Part shown: piece by piece, positions 8,633 through 17,240 of the stretch
Position numbering within the stretch: position 1 is the first letter of the stretch
Layout of the letters: each line of letters starts with the position of its first letter
Origin: Hymenobacter telluris
GTDB lineage: Bacteria; Bacteroidota; Bacteroidia; Cytophagales; Hymenobacteraceae
Direction of reading: 5' to 3'
Assembly (NCBI RefSeq): GCF_017313265.1
Contig: NZ_JAFLQZ010000003.1
Coordinates: forward strand, 372,001-436,000
DNA: 64,000 nt
Made by a program: the position numbers and the translations under genes
The notes under the pieces: generated by a model
Database searches by the model: none
Seen by the model: only the letters and a program-made list of their open reading frames with translations
Told to the model about the DNA's origin: nothing

Positions 8633-9226
8633 TCAGTCCATTCCTAAATCATTCGTGAAGCTGTCGGTCAGCTGAATTTCAGGCACGTCTACCCCACTAC
8701 AATAACTGGTAATGCCTAGTGTAGCTCGTTGCACTTCGTACAGGGTAGCCGGTGTAGGCAATAAGCTGGCGTAGTTCTGGGCCAATATCCAATCCGCCAT
8801 GTCGGCCACGGTGCAAGTAGACCAGTCTCGTGGCTGCGGGGCCGAGTAACTGAGCCCGAAAATCAGTTGCAGCCAGGTGGGCCGCTCTGGCAATTTTGGT
8901 GATGTGAGGTTTGGCAAAGCGGGAACCTCAAGCTTCAGGCAGGTAGCAAGGGGTGTCGTGTTGCTGGCGGTACTAGGTGGCCAAATAGCAACCAGCAAGG
9001 TATCTTCCATCGTGTCCTGATGTACTGCCTGCAAGCAGCCGAGCAGCTTTGCCAGCACCGTGTAATACGCTGCCGTGCGGGCTGGGTCAACGGAAAGGCC
9101 TTTGAGCCGGGCTACACAAGCGGCCACTTCCCCTACTGTACCGAGCTTTTCGGCTTCCTGGTCTGGAATAGCGAGTTGGAAGTACTTCTCGAAGGCAATA
9201 ACTAACTCAACAGTATCAAGGCCCAT
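8633..9226 (-). CDS. Acyl-carrier-like protein with swapped halves
   Basis: Protein of 197 aa from the ATG at 9226; a TTG at 9238 is also open. The N-terminus MGLDTVELVIAFEKYF then IPDQEAEKLGTVGEV matches helices II-III of acyl carrier proteins, downstream of the phosphopantetheine serine. The last residues, LTDSFTNDLGMD, match the loop that precedes that serine in an ordinary ACP. The two ends thus look like the halves of an ACP in reverse order, joined by about 110 residues without a recognised domain. The serine itself is absent: the DSL position reads MGL at the start, and the protein stops after LGMD. Possible roles are a non-acylated partner or a permuted fold. Function is unknown. Confidence 0.65.
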   Translation of the reverse strand: MGLDTVELVIAFEKYFQLAIPDQEAEKLGTVGEVAACVARLKGLSVDPARTAAYYTVLAKLLGCLQAVHQDTMEDTLLVAIWPPSTASNTTPLATCLKLEVPALPNLTSPKLPERPTWLQLIFGLSYSAPQPRDWSTCTVADMADWILAQNYASLLPTPATLYEVQRATLGITSYCSGVDVPEIQLTDSFTNDLGMD

Positions 9227-9241
9227 AGTATGATACAATCA

Positions 9242-9940
9242 TTAGCTAATCCATTCACTTAGCAGCCGGACTTTGTGCCATCGGCCCTGGCGCCGTTGTA
9301 GCAGCCATGTTTGCCCGCTACCACATAAACCACCACCACACGTTTCGTTTATTTCTACGATAACCTTCTGTTTATCGTGAGAGAAAAGAGGAGAGCTCAA
9401 CCAAGAAAAACTAGTGGTATTGTAGCGTCCTCGCAGCACCTGCATATGGTTTAAGTTGTGGCCTAACCGACTTACTAGCGCCCAAACAGTATCAACCGGG
9501 ATAATTTTATAGTTAGGTAAAAAGCGCTGTTCCAGTCCGAAACCAGTAGAATACGTCATCTGCTGCCGCATGAAGGCTGTGTCGATAGGTGCGAGTAGAT
9601 GGTAGCGGTTGCATAACTCCTTTAGCGACCAGTTATCTTCCTGAACAGCATACTGGAATACATGCTTTCCTGGACTAGGTATTGGGGCATGTTCGAACAG
9701 TACCTGGCTTATGTAAAAATCAGCGTGCACCATTCCTTTTGGTGACGGGTCGGAACTAGATTGTGCCAGCAATTCCTGCACGAAGCCATACAAAACACTA
9801 TCAGAAACTAGCAGACGCGGGGCAGCCCAACGACGCTCTATTTTTGGCTCGGGCGGCTCCGGAAAAGCCACGCGCAGATACACTGCCGCAAATACAGCGT
9901 ACAACAGCGTTATAACCAGCAAGCGGGCAGTATTATTCAC
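9242..9940 (-). CDS. Membrane-anchored hypothetical protein
   Basis: Protein of 232 aa using a GTG at 9940. The frame stays open far upstream only because it crosses the acyl-CoA dehydrogenase gene in antisense. From the GTG, the N-terminus VNNTARLLVITLLYAVFAAVYLRV is one membrane helix. It is followed by a periplasmic-type domain with aromatic residues and a Cys/Gly cluster (CGGGLCGSG) near the end. I recognise no family. It begins 17 bases after the dehydrogenase terminator and ends 15 bases before the acyl-carrier-like gene, so these two may be cotranscribed. Confidence 0.65.
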   Translation of the reverse strand: MNNTARLLVITLLYAVFAAVYLRVAFPEPPEPKIERRWAAPRLLVSDSVLYGFVQELLAQSSSDPSPKGMVHADFYISQVLFEHAPIPSPGKHVFQYAVQEDNWSLKELCNRYHLLAPIDTAFMRQQMTYSTGFGLEQRFLPNYKIIPVDTVWALVSRLGHNLNHMQVLRGRYNTTSFSWLSSPLFSHDKQKVIVEINETCGGGLCGSGQTWLLQRRQGRWHKVRLLSEWIS

Positions 9941-9956
9941 AGTAGACAGCGCGTAT

Positions 9957-9990
9957 AAAAAACGGCCGCCCTGTTTCCAGAACGGCCGTT
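9957..9990 (-). terminator. Terminator of the acyl-CoA dehydrogenase gene
   Basis: AACGGCCG and CGGCCGTT form a stem around 14 bases. On the minus strand the stem is followed by T6, 22 bases after the dehydrogenase stop codon. Confidence 0.75.
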
Positions 9991-10011
9991 TCAAGGTAGG
10001 CAAATCAACGT

Positions 10012-11244
10012 TTACTTGAACGCCTGGATGCCGGTGATGTCGGCGCCGGTGATGAGCAGGTGGATGTCGTGGGTGCCCTCGTAGGTGATGACCGATTCCA
10101 GGTTCATCATGTGGCGCATGATGGGGTACTCGCCGGTGATGCCCATGCCGCCGTGAATCTGGCGGGCCTCCCGGGCTACGTGCAGGGCCATATCCACGGA
10201 GTTGCGCTTGGCCATGCTGATTTGGGCGCTGGTGGCTTTGCCTTCGTTTTTGAGTGTGCCCAGGCGCCACGCCATGAGCTGGGCCTTGGTAATTTCGGTG
10301 AGCATTTCGGCCAGTTTCTTCTGTTGCAGCTGGAAACCGCCGATGGGCTTGCCGAACTGGGTGCGCTCCAAGGAATACTTCAAGGCCGACTCGTAGCAAT
10401 CAATAGCCGCGCCGATAGCGCCCCAGGCAATACCGAAACGAGCGGAATCGAGGCAGGACAGCGGGCCTTTGAGGCCGTCGATGTTGGGCAGGATGTTTTC
10501 CTTGGGAATCTTCACGTCCTCGAATACCAATTCGCCGGTGCAGGAAGCGCGCAAACTCCACTTGTTGTGGATTTCGGGCGTGCTGAAGCCTTCCATGCCG
10601 CGCTCCACTATCACGCCCCGGATGCGGCCGTTGTCGTCTTTGGCCCACACTACGGCCACCTGCGCTTCGGGCGAGTTGGAAATCCAGAGCTTGGCGCCGT
10701 TGAGCAGGTAATAGTCGCCTTTGTCTTCGATTTTGGTGGTCATGCCGCCAGGATTGGAGCCGTGGTCGGGCTCCGTGAGGCCGAAGCAGCCGAGCCACTC
10801 GCCGCTAGCCAGCTTGGGCAGGTACTTCTTGCGCTGCTCTTCAGAGCCGTAGGCATAAATCGGGAACATCACCAACGAGCCCTGCACCGAGGCCGTGGAG
10901 CGCATACCGGAGTCGCCACGCTCAATTTCCTGCATAATCAGGCCGTAGCTGATGTAGTCGAGGCCGCCGCCGCCGTACTCGGTAGGGATGGTGGGGCCAA
11001 ACGCGCCGACGTCGCCGAATTTGCGCACAATTTCCGAGGGGAAATGCGCGTCCTGGGCCCATTTTTCAATGTTGGGGCTGATTTCCTTTCTTACAAAGTC
11101 GCGGATGCTTTGGCGAATAAGCAGGTGCTCCTCGGTGAGCAGTCCGTCGATATCATAGTAATCGGTGAAGCCCGCGGCATTGGTGGAACCGTGGGCTTTG
11201 GCGGCTTTGGCCTGGGGCGAGAGGACGTCGGCTTGCGAAGACAT
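10012..11244 (-). CDS. gcdH: Acyl-CoA dehydrogenase, glutaryl-CoA dehydrogenase type
   Basis: FAD enzyme of 410 aa. By similarity it belongs to the glutaryl-CoA dehydrogenase branch, which oxidises and decarboxylates glutaryl-CoA to crotonyl-CoA in Lys/Trp breakdown. Support: the MRSTASVQGSLVM segment with the substrate-carboxylate Arg and Ser context, GCFGLTEPDHGSNPGGM at the flavin site, and VITYEGTHDIH near the C-terminus carrying the catalytic Glu (about residue 389). RTQFGKPIGGFQ and QIHGGMGITGEYP are also typical. Other glutarate genes are not in the window, so the substrate is an inference. It is divergent from the APC permease and monocistronic. Confidence 0.88.
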   Translation of the reverse strand: MSSQADVLSPQAKAAKAHGSTNAAGFTDYYDIDGLLTEEHLLIRQSIRDFVRKEISPNIEKWAQDAHFPSEIVRKFGDVGAFGPTIPTEYGGGGLDYISYGLIMQEIERGDSGMRSTASVQGSLVMFPIYAYGSEEQRKKYLPKLASGEWLGCFGLTEPDHGSNPGGMTTKIEDKGDYYLLNGAKLWISNSPEAQVAVVWAKDDNGRIRGVIVERGMEGFSTPEIHNKWSLRASCTGELVFEDVKIPKENILPNIDGLKGPLSCLDSARFGIAWGAIGAAIDCYESALKYSLERTQFGKPIGGFQLQQKKLAEMLTEITKAQLMAWRLGTLKNEGKATSAQISMAKRNSVDMALHVAREARQIHGGMGITGEYPIMRHMMNLESVITYEGTHDIHLLITGADITGIQAFK

Positions 11245-11458
11245 GGTGAAATAGATTGGGTGGAATCAGCTCAAAGATAGTGGTTTCGATACGTGAAACC
11301 GGCCACGCCAACCGATGGTTCGGCGGCGCTACAAGGCTAGCAGCTGGCACCACGCCCGGCACTGGCAGGCTGCTGCAATTGGTTGGCACGGGCGGAGATG
11401 TTCGAGTTTGCGTTTGCTGCGTAGAAGCAGCAGTACTTTTCTACCTCTCTGCCACCCC

Positions 11459-13204
11459 ATGAGCCAGTCTACCCCACACAAGAAGCTCAACGAGCTGGAA
11501 GCCACCGCCATTTGCGGCAACGATATTTCGTCGTCGTGTTTGTACGTGTCGGCGCTGGCTATTGCGCATGCCGGGCAGTACGCCTGGGTGGCGCTGCTAG
11601 TGGTGGGCGCCGTGCTGTTTCTGTTCCGGCGCATCTACGGCGAAGTGGTGGGCGCGCTGCCCCTGAACGGCGGGGCCTACAACGTGCTGCTGAACACCAC
11701 CAGCAAGCGCAACGCGGCAGTGGCGGCCTGCCTTACCATCCTGTCGTACATGGCTACGGCGGTTATTTCGGCGTCGGAGGCCATGCACTATCTGCACACG
11801 CTCTGGCACGGGCTGCCTATTATTCTGGCCACCATCCTGCTGCTGGGTTTCTTTTTGCTGCTCACCATCCTGGGCATTTCCGAGTCGGCGGTGGTGGCGG
11901 TGGGCATTTTTGTGCTGCACCTGTTTTCTCTGACGCTGCTGGTGGGCGTTACGGGCTGGTATTTGTTTACGCACGGCCTCGATACGCTGGTGGCCAACTG
12001 GCACGTGCCGCTCAAAGGCAGCCTTTCGTCGGCGCTGTTTCTGGGGTTCAGTGCGGCTATGCTGGGTATTTCGGGGTTTGAAAGCTCGGCCAACTTTGTG
12101 GAAGAGCAAGCGCGCGGGGTGTTTCAGAAAACGCTGCGCAACATGTGGGTGGTCGTAACGGTGTTCAACCCGCTGCTGGCGTTTCTGGCCATTGCGGCGC
12201 TACCACTGGTGGAAGTTGGGGAGCACACCGAAACCCTCCTCTCCCACCTCGGCAACCGCACCGGTGGCCCGTGGCTGGCCACACTGATTTCCGTGGATGC
12301 CGTGGCCGTGCTTAGCGGCGCGGTGCTGACCTCGTTTGTGGGCGTGAGCGGCCTGATGAAGCGCATGGCCCTGGACCGGATTCTGCCGCAGTTCTTTCTC
12401 AAGGAAAACAAGCGGTGCAGCAACTACATCATTCTCATCACCTTCTTCCTGCTGTGCTTGTCGGTGCTGCTCATCACCAACGGTGAGCTGGGGCCGCTGG
12501 CGGGCGTGTACACCATTTCGTTTTTGTCGGTGATGGCCTTTTTTGCGCTGGGCAACTTCCTGCTCAAGCGCAAACGCCCGAAGCTGCCGCGGCCTGTTTA
12601 TGCCGGCCTGCTGACGGTGGCGCTGGCCCTACTAGGGGTGCTGACGGCGCTCTACGGCAACATCCGCATGCGGCCCGACTACCTGATTGTGTTCCTGCAA
12701 TACTTCCTGCCCACCTTGCTGGTGGTATCGGTTATGCTCAACCGCACCGGCATTCTTAATCTGGTGCTGGCCGCGGCCGAGTCGTTTGCCAAACACTCGC
12801 CCCGGATTTCGCGGCTTACGCAGCTCAGTATCCGGCGGCAGCTGCGCGAGCTGCACCGGCAGGAATTCGTGTTCTTCACCAAAGGCGACAATGTATCGAA
12901 CCTGAACAAGGTGATGGCCTACGTGGTGGAAAACGAGTTTACCAACCGCCTCAAAATCGTGACCTTGCTCAAAGAAGGCGAAACCTACCCCGAGGCGCTG
13001 CTGACCGATATCCGGGTACTCGACCGCGCCTATGAGCAGATTGTGGTGGATTTCGTAACCCTCGACGGTCATTTCGGCCCCGAGCTAATCGACCAGCTCT
13101 CCAAGGAATGGAACATCCCTAAAAACTTCATGTTCATTGGCTCCCCCGGTGACCGGTTCCCTTATGGCATCTCCGAGCTGGGCGGGGTGCGGCTCATCAT
13201 CTAG
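11459..13204 (+). CDS. APC-family amino acid permease with cytosolic C-terminal domain
   Basis: Protein of 581 aa from the ATG at 11459 (MSQSTPHKKLNELEA). It shows about 12 hydrophobic segments over residues 20-450 and the APC pattern near the N-terminus (GEVVGALPLNGGAYN). A soluble tail of roughly 110-130 residues follows (from about LTQLSIRRQLRELHRQ), with regular alternating strands and helices. The tail may sense ligand or regulate transport, but no domain is named with confidence. The substrate is unknown. The upstream intergenic region is shared with the divergent gcdH-type gene. The stop codon's last base is already the first base of a long palindrome. Confidence 0.85.
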   Translation: MSQSTPHKKLNELEATAICGNDISSSCLYVSALAIAHAGQYAWVALLVVGAVLFLFRRIYGEVVGALPLNGGAYNVLLNTTSKRNAAVAACLTILSYMATAVISASEAMHYLHTLWHGLPIILATILLLGFFLLLTILGISESAVVAVGIFVLHLFSLTLLVGVTGWYLFTHGLDTLVANWHVPLKGSLSSALFLGFSAAMLGISGFESSANFVEEQARGVFQKTLRNMWVVVTVFNPLLAFLAIAALPLVEVGEHTETLLSHLGNRTGGPWLATLISVDAVAVLSGAVLTSFVGVSGLMKRMALDRILPQFFLKENKRCSNYIILITFFLLCLSVLLITNGELGPLAGVYTISFLSVMAFFALGNFLLKRKRPKLPRPVYAGLLTVALALLGVLTALYGNIRMRPDYLIVFLQYFLPTLLVVSVMLNRTGILNLVLAAAESFAKHSPRISRLTQLSIRRQLRELHRQEFVFFTKGDNVSNLNKVMAYVVENEFTNRLKIVTLLKEGETYPEALLTDIRVLDRAYEQIVVDFVTLDGHFGPELIDQLSKEWNIPKNFMFIGSPGDRFPYGISELGGVRLII

Positions 13205-13378
13205 AACCGCGGATTATGCAGATTAGTCGGATTGCACGGATTTCGGTGACGATTGTCCGTTCGACTGACAGCTGCGCCAACTCAAAAGGGCCTGCCACTT
13301 GGCAGGCCCTTTTGAGTTTCAATCGTCCACGAAATCCGCGGAATCCGACTAATGACTAATCTGCATAATCCGCGGTTC
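13204..13378. repeat. Long palindromic element filling the gap between two convergent genes
   Basis: The outer arms 13204-13233 (GAACCGCGGATTATGCAG...) and about 13341-13378 are complementary, except for an extra GACTAAT-like unit in the right arm. The arms continue imperfectly to about 13254 and 13321. The element begins at the last base of the permease TAG and ends inside the TonB receptor TGA, so it fills the whole gap. A perfect terminator hairpin lies at its centre. Confidence 0.8.
13281..13316. terminator. Bidirectional terminator between permease and TonB receptor
   Basis: CTCAAAAGGGCCTGCCA (13281-13297) pairs perfectly with 13300-13316, with A4 and T4 runs inside the arms. Confidence 0.8.
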
Positions 13379-15908
13379 AGAACTTCACCCCCACCGAAGC
13401 CAGGAAATTGCGGGTGGCTTGCGGGAAGTACCAGTTGAACGTGTCCAGGCCGCCGCTGGCACCGAGGTAGCTGTAGGTGTAGCCGTTGGCCACGTACTCG
13501 CGGTTGAGCACGTTGTTGACCAGCAGGCCCAGCTCGATTTCCTTCACAAACTGCGGCTTGATAGAATAGCGCACCCGGAAATCTAGCACCTGATACGGCT
13601 TGATGCTGCGAGCCTCGTTCTCGGAGTTATCGAGGTACTGACGGCTGACGGTTTTGTAGAGCAGCGCCACGCGTAGGTTCTTCAGCGGCTGCCCCTCCAG
13701 CGTGTGCGCCGACACCGCACCGGGCGAGTAGGAAATGGTAGATGTGCGCGCTTCTCCCACCACGGGCGAATAGTCGGCATCGTAGGTCACGTCGCGGTAG
13801 TTCAGGATGCGGTTGCGGCTGAGCGTGAGCGTACTGCTGACACTGATTTTGTCGTCGGCCGACACGAAACCGGTCAATTCCACGCCGCGGCGGTAACTGC
13901 GGGCCACGTTGGTGCGCAGGGCGGTTCCCACGTCGTTCAATTGGCCGGTGGCAACCAGCTGGTTGCGGTAGTTCATATGGAAATAGTTGGCCTCGAAGCG
14001 CAACGACGTGTGGGGGCCCAGCAACTCGCCATCGGGCCGGGTGAAGCGGTAGCCGCCCTCGAAATCGTGGAGACGTTCGGCTTTGGCGCTTTGGTCGCCG
14101 GCGGGACGGTCGGTGAAGTCGGAGCGCACTGGCTCGCGCTGGCCCACCGCGAAGCTAGCGTAGAGCTGCTGCCCTTCGGCCAGGGCGAAGGTGGCACCGG
14201 CTTTGGGGTTGAAGAAGGTGTAGCGGGCGCGGGTGGTGACGTCGTTCTGGTCGTCTTCCACCCCGTCAATGTCGTACTCGATGTGGCGCACCTGCACGTC
14301 GCCGTACACGCCCAGCTGGGGCAGCACCTGCCAGGTGGCGCGGGCGTAGCCGTTATAGTCGGTTTTGCGGGCGTTGTTGAAGTAGTAGCGCTGCCGGATG
14401 TTGCTATTAGAAGCGTACTGCGCCCAGATTACCTCCCCGTAATGGTCGTTGTCGAACTGGTTCCAGGCGCCGCCGAGGGTGGCTTGCAGCTTGTCGTTGG
14501 CTTTGGGCTGGTAGTTGAGCGCGAAGGTGCCGCCGTAGAAGTAGTTGTCGAGCCACTTGCGGTCCACGAGGTTGGTGCGGGTGAGCGTGTCGCCGCCGAT
14601 AATTACGGTTGAAAGGCCGTAGTCGGTGAAGCGGCGGCGGGCCCGGTAGCTTTCGTAATAGCCGAAGCCGCGCGTGAGGTGCAGTGCCGCCCCAATGTTC
14701 CAGTCCTCGCCTAAGCCCTGCGAGAGGTGCAGCTGGTAGTGGTTTTGCTGGTAGTTGTCGGTTTGGTTGTCGTAGGTGTAGTAGCTGTAGCGGCGGCCTT
14801 CCCGGCGCACCCGCTCGGCATCGGCCTCACTCAGCTCGCCGTTGGCTATGTAGTTCTGGAGCAGCGCCTGGTTGCCGGTAAGGGCGGGTTCGGGCACGCC
14901 GTTCCAGGCCTGGTAGGTTTTCTCGCGGCCCGAGAAGGTGATGAACTTCAGCAGCGTGTTGCCCGCCTGGTAGCCCGCCGCCAAGTAGTACGACTTCAAA
15001 TCCGACGCCGCCCGGTTCATGTATCCGTCGCTCTTGATGCGCGACAAGCGGCCGTCCACCGTGAAGTGCCCGTTGAGCAACCCGGTGCCGAACTGCGCGG
15101 TGTTTTTCACGGTGCCGAAAGAGCCGACGCTGTTCTGGGTTTCGCCGTAGGCCTCGCGGCGGTTGTCGAGGGTGCTGATGTTGATGCTGGCCCCAAACGC
15201 CGCGCCGCCGTTCTGGCTGGTACCCACCCCGCGCTGCACCTGTAGGCTATTCACCGACGAAGCCAGATCCGGCAGGTTCACCAGAAACGAGCCGTGCGAC
15301 TCGGCATCGTTCAGGGGCACGCCGTTGATGGTCATGTTGATGCCGGTGTTGCTTGTGCCTCGGATGCGGATATCGGTGTAGCCCACGCCGGCCCCGGCAT
15401 CGGAATTCACCACCACCGACGGCGTCTGGTCGAGCAGATACGGTAGATCCTGGCCGAAATTGCGCTTGGCCAAATCCTGCTTGCTCACGTTGGTATAGGC
15501 CGTGGCGGTCCGGTCGTTGGCGCGCTGGGCCGTGACTAAGGCCTCGCCGGTGAGCACCCCGCCGGAGCGCAACATGACGTTCAGGCGCTGCGCGCCGGCC
15601 TGGCCCTGCACTTGCTGCACCAGCGGCTCATAGCCCACAAATGTGATACGCACCTCGTGGGTGCCGGCTGGTACCACCGGAATAGCAAAGGCACCGGCGG
15701 CATCGGTGGCGGCGCTGGGCGTACCATCGAGCAGTACCGTAGCGCCGGGCAAAGCCGTGCCCGTTTGGGCATCGGTAATGGTACCCGCCACGGGGCCTTG
15801 TGCCCAGGCCGAGAAGGGTAGCGCCAGCAGCGCCGCCCCGGAAACCAGTAAATTTTTCAACAATGCAAGCGGAAAAGTGGAACGGACCCGCGCCAGGGGT
15901 CGGCGCAT
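13377..15908 (-). CDS. TonB-dependent outer-membrane receptor, TPP-riboswitch controlled (thiamine-type)
   Basis: Protein of 843 aa from the ATG at 15908 (MRRPLARVR); an in-frame ATG at 15968 lies inside the riboswitch and is rejected. Signal peptide to about AWAQ. A carboxypeptidase-regulatory-like domain follows (GPVAGTITDAQTGTALPGATV), then a plug domain (QDLPYLLDQTPSVVVNSD, IRIRGTSNTGINMTINGVPLND), then a beta-barrel ending with the aromatic FLASVGVKF. It would import a ligand across the outer membrane using TonB/ExbBD energy. The TPP riboswitch 24 bases upstream points to thiamine or a precursor as ligand. It is monocistronic; no other thiamine gene follows it. Confidence 0.92.
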   Translation of the reverse strand: MRRPLARVRSTFPLALLKNLLVSGAALLALPFSAWAQGPVAGTITDAQTGTALPGATVLLDGTPSAATDAAGAFAIPVVPAGTHEVRITFVGYEPLVQQVQGQAGAQRLNVMLRSGGVLTGEALVTAQRANDRTATAYTNVSKQDLAKRNFGQDLPYLLDQTPSVVVNSDAGAGVGYTDIRIRGTSNTGINMTINGVPLNDAESHGSFLVNLPDLASSVNSLQVQRGVGTSQNGGAAFGASINISTLDNRREAYGETQNSVGSFGTVKNTAQFGTGLLNGHFTVDGRLSRIKSDGYMNRAASDLKSYYLAAGYQAGNTLLKFITFSGREKTYQAWNGVPEPALTGNQALLQNYIANGELSEADAERVRREGRRYSYYTYDNQTDNYQQNHYQLHLSQGLGEDWNIGAALHLTRGFGYYESYRARRRFTDYGLSTVIIGGDTLTRTNLVDRKWLDNYFYGGTFALNYQPKANDKLQATLGGAWNQFDNDHYGEVIWAQYASNSNIRQRYYFNNARKTDYNGYARATWQVLPQLGVYGDVQVRHIEYDIDGVEDDQNDVTTRARYTFFNPKAGATFALAEGQQLYASFAVGQREPVRSDFTDRPAGDQSAKAERLHDFEGGYRFTRPDGELLGPHTSLRFEANYFHMNYRNQLVATGQLNDVGTALRTNVARSYRRGVELTGFVSADDKISVSSTLTLSRNRILNYRDVTYDADYSPVVGEARTSTISYSPGAVSAHTLEGQPLKNLRVALLYKTVSRQYLDNSENEARSIKPYQVLDFRVRYSIKPQFVKEIELGLLVNNVLNREYVANGYTYSYLGASGGLDTFNWYFPQATRNFLASVGVKF

Positions 15909-15931
15909 CGGTTGTATCGTTCGCGGATCGT

Positions 15932-16013
15932 CTGTTCCCTTCGCCGGCATTACCCGGATCAGGTTCAATGGGTATGATCTCAGCCTTGGCCTGCGTGGCG
16001 TGGGGCACCCCTA
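15932..16013 (-). promoter_or_regulatory. TPP riboswitch (THI element)
   Basis: Read on the minus strand, the conserved core is complete: GGGGTGC at the 5' side, CTGAGA (complement of 15978-15983), ACCC, then GAACCTGATCCGGGTAAT (complement of about 15946-15963), GCCGGCGAAGGGA. This is the thiamine pyrophosphate aptamer. It ends about 24 bases before the receptor start codon. No terminator hairpin with a U-run is seen in that space, so control by hiding the ribosome site is more likely than attenuation (inference). Confidence 0.95.
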
Positions 16014-16268
16014 AACTTCTGGCAGCAAAGGTAGGCGCTTTTGTCTGTTGTTTCTGTCAGCGAGGAACAATCCGGGATAAATTAGGAGGATTCCCGCTCC
16101 TTTTGCTTGCAGTGGCCGCTGCAACAACAAAAGCCGCCGCTACTTTACTTTCGGTTGATAATCAATTACCTTAGAAAAGCTTTCCACTCGCAAAAACCCT
16201 GGCCTCAACGAAAACATCAACTGGCCCGGCTCCGTTATTTATTCCACGCTCATCGCTCGTCTGCTCGC

Positions 16269-16538
16269 ATGTCTTTCCAGTTCCCCTCGGCCATGACTCC
16301 CCTTGTGTACCTGCTCGTTGTTCTTGCCATTACCGTCTATTTCCTGCTGATTCCGCGGCGGCGCTTCCCCAATCCGCCCCAGCCCGACAACGACGACGAT
16401 GGTGGCGAACCACTCGACGACGGCCTACCCGACCTTGACCTGCCGCCTGGCATCACGCGCCCCATCAACGACTGGGAGCCTGACTACAACCGCCGCCCCC
16501 GGCGCCCGGTGCGCCCCACCGCCCCGCACCTCACGTAA
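16269..16538 (+). CDS. Small membrane-anchored acidic/proline-rich protein
   Basis: 89 aa from the ATG at 16269; the ATG at 16293 (MTPLVYLL) is a good alternative. One hydrophobic helix (PLVYLLVVLAITVYFLLI) is followed by RRR, consistent with N-out/C-in orientation, and a low-complexity tail rich in Asp, Pro and Arg. No domain was recognised. Its promoter region faces that of the riboswitch. A long palindromic hairpin follows the stop codon. Confidence 0.55.
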   Translation: MSFQFPSAMTPLVYLLVVLAITVYFLLIPRRRFPNPPQPDNDDDGGEPLDDGLPDLDLPPGITRPINDWEPDYNRRPRRPVRPTAPHLT

Positions 16539-16564
16539 AAGGCATCTTCTCCGCCTTCTTATAA

Positions 16565-16639
16565 AACGGCCCTCCCGGCGCTGTTTCCCGTTGTACACCG
16601 TGGCTGATACAACAGGAAGCAGCATCCGGGAGGGCCGTT
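16565..16639. repeat. Nested palindrome, probable terminator
   Basis: The outer stem AACGGCCCTCCCGG (16565-16578) pairs with 16626-16639. An inner imperfect stem (CTGTTTCC...GTTGTA / TACAAC...GGAAGCAG) extends it. It lies 26 bases after the small membrane protein gene. Confidence 0.7.
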
Positions 16640-16671
16640 GCAGTTTAAATCTGAAGCTTAGTCTATATAGG

Positions 16672-16815
16672 CTAGAAGTCTAGTTCCCCTCCTCAGATGA
16701 GGAGGGGTTAGGGGTGGTTGAAATACTAGAGTTAGAAACTAGAACTAGTATCGTTCAACGGTAGGTCAACCACCCCTAACCCCTCCTCATCTGAGGAGGG
16801 GAACTAGACTTCTAG
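16672..16815. repeat. 50-nt perfect inverted repeat overlapping the end of the GNAT gene
   Basis: Arms 16672-16721 and 16766-16815 are exact complements of each other (core CCCCTCCTCAGATGAGGAGGGG, then TTAGGGGTGGTTGA), with a 44-nt loop. The right arm supplies the last three codons and the stop codon of the minus-strand GNAT gene. Confidence 0.85.
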
Positions 16816-17238
16816 CTCTGGCTGTAATTCGCGGCCCATGCGCACGTAGGCTACGGGGCCTTTGAAGAACTCCGGGCCTTCGGGCAGCAAGCCGAAACGG
16901 GCGTAGAAAGGGGCGCTGTCCTGGCGGGCGTCGCACCAGATGTGGGTGGCACCCAGGCGGCGGGCTTCGGCTAGTACGTGGTGCAGCAAGGCGCTGCCGA
17001 TGCCCTGGCGCTGGTAAGCGGGGTCGGTGGCAAACTTGCGGAAACGAGCTTCTTCGCCTTCCACGAACAACGAAATGACTGCCACCAGCCGGTCGTCCTG
17101 GAAAGCGCCGTAGTGGTAGCCGTCGGCATCATTTTCCAGCTTCACGTAGTCCAGTGGCTTATCGGGCCAAAGCACCTGGTGGCGCAGGGCGTAGGTGTGG
17201 TAGGGAGCAATGGCCCAGATAACAGGCGGCGCGGCCAC
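16804..17238 (-). CDS. GNAT-family N-acetyltransferase
   Basis: 144 aa from a GTG at 17238. The acetyl-CoA binding motif is clear: FRKFATDPAYQRQGIGSALLHHVLAEA (motif A, Q/RxxGxG/A as RQGIGS), preceded by the beta-strand GAFQDDRLVAVISLF. The C-terminal FYARFGLLPEGPEFFKGPVAYVRM is also typical. The substrate is unknown. The start lies two bases after the stop codon of the epimerase gene, so the two are probably translationally coupled. The final residues (LEV) come from the arm of a dispersed palindrome. Confidence 0.88.
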   Translation of the reverse strand: MAAPPVIWAIAPYHTYALRHQVLWPDKPLDYVKLENDADGYHYGAFQDDRLVAVISLFVEGEEARFRKFATDPAYQRQGIGSALLHHVLAEARRLGATHIWCDARQDSAPFYARFGLLPEGPEFFKGPVAYVRMGRELQPELEV

Positions 17239-17240
17239 GG

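Noticed and set aside
9242..10399. 385-aa open frame extending through the acyl-CoA dehydrogenase gene
   Set aside because: Residues before the GTG at 9940 are antisense to the dehydrogenase gene and are Arg/His/Pro-rich.
15908..15968. Longer TonB receptor start
   Set aside because: It lies inside the TPP aptamer; the ATG at 15908 gives a good signal peptide.
16672..16815. Insertion sequence
   Set aside because: The inverted repeat encloses only 44 bases with no transposase.
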